Source of the DNA: DASUME01 sp038257655
GTDB lineage: Bacteria > Myxococcota_A > Polyangia > Polyangiales > DASUME01
Length of the DNA: 21,739 bases
Direction: 5' to 3'
Assembly: GCA_038257655.1 (NCBI GenBank)
Contig: JBBSJC010000063.1
Location: 1-21,739 of the forward strand
Shown here: piece after piece, positions 21,582 through 21,739 of the stretch
Position numbering within the stretch: the first letter of the stretch is position 1
Layout of the letters: each line of letters opens with the position of its first letter
The notes under the pieces: generated by a model
The model's database searches: none
What the model was told of the DNA's origin: nothing
Seen by the model: only the letters and a program-made list of their open reading frames with translations
Translations under genes and position numbers: made by a program

Positions 21582-21739
21582 TCAACGCGAAAGCCGCGCC
21601 GTAATCTCCACCAGCTCCGCCACCGTTTGAAACCGCGAGTCCGGATCCTTCTCTATACACCGCATCACCAGCTGCTCGACCTCGGCGGGCACTTCCCGCG
21701 CAGCAGCGCGACTGCAAAGGGCTGGCGGATGTCCATGCA
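21582..21739 (-). CDS. Ser/Thr protein kinase, C-terminal end only (5' part outside window)
   Basis: The reverse strand is open from the right edge to a TGA at 21582-21584. Its last 50 residues read as the end of a Hanks-type kinase domain: REVPAEVEQLVMRCIEKDP, then DSRFQTVAELVEITARLSR. The motif vP.ele.lv.rcL.kdP..RfqsaaEl is subdomain XI with its conserved Arg, and the chain stops right after it. So this kinase has little or no C-terminal extension, unlike the one at 18819-20489, and may be soluble. All catalytic motifs lie outside the window. It is convergent with the FHA-like gene. Confidence 0.8.
   Translation of the reverse strand, partial: HGHPPALCSRAAAREVPAEVEQLVMRCIEKDPDSRFQTVAELVEITARLSR

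Noticed and set aside
21287..21604. An RDRERDRE-type repeat protein encoded by the hexamer array
   Set aside because: The frame overlaps the FHA-like gene in another frame and the repeat starts after its stop. The Arg/Asp/Glu run is just the translation of the hexamer.

Overview
The window is high-GC DNA from what looks like a deltaproteobacterial or myxobacterial (Myxococcota, probably Polyangia-like) chromosome. The basis is gene style: Gly/Ala/Ser/Asp-rich linkers behind lipoprotein signals, a fibro-slime domain lipoprotein, HRDVSPEN-type membrane Ser/Thr kinases, an FHA-like protein, a Tad/Cpa-type secretin and many lone lipoproteins. No insertion sequence, phage gene, rRNA or CRISPR array was seen. 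This placement is an inference from gene content only.

Layout. 1-302 (-) is the cut end of a four-helix-bundle (S23-type) protein. 432-3718 (+) carries a CPA1 Na+/H+ antiporter, a UspA protein, a double-TM2 membrane protein and a MepA-type murein endopeptidase. 3770-5579 (-) holds a Cys-rich lipoprotein of unknown function and an NAD-dependent epimerase. The epimerase is divergent from an SDR oxidoreductase (5784-6650, +), which is followed by a CoA-binding protein (6822-7268, +). 7276-11225 (-) is a co-directional run: HAD-IG 5'-nucleotidase, fibro-slime lipoprotein, patatin-like lipase. 11284-11788 (+) holds a gene that appears broken by frameshifts. 11758-13365 (-) is a COG2509-type FAD protein, divergent from a GAF/PEP-utiliser fusion (13645-14937, +) whose phospho-histidine motif is missing. 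Then come a PPOX-fold flavin/F420 protein (15150-15581, +) and tRNA-Ala(CGC) with a plausible promoter and a 3' hairpin.

15900-20876 is entirely on the minus strand. In transcription order it reads: winged-helix protein, transmembrane Ser/Thr kinase, CpaC/RcpA-like secretin, TPR lipoprotein, VOC protein, secreted Cys-containing protein. Facing it are an FHA-like protein (21030-21470, +) and the C-terminal end of a second Ser/Thr kinase (21582 to the right edge, -), separated by a hexamer tandem repeat.

Most genes are ordinary accessory or housekeeping genes. The points most worth a second look are the GAF/enzyme-I-like protein with no active-site histidine, the kinase/FHA/winged-helix island next to an orphan Tad-type secretin pair, the FHA domain lacking its usual phosphopeptide-binding Arg and Ser, and the frameshifted gene at 11284-11788. 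I found no clearly new defence, mobile or biosynthetic system.
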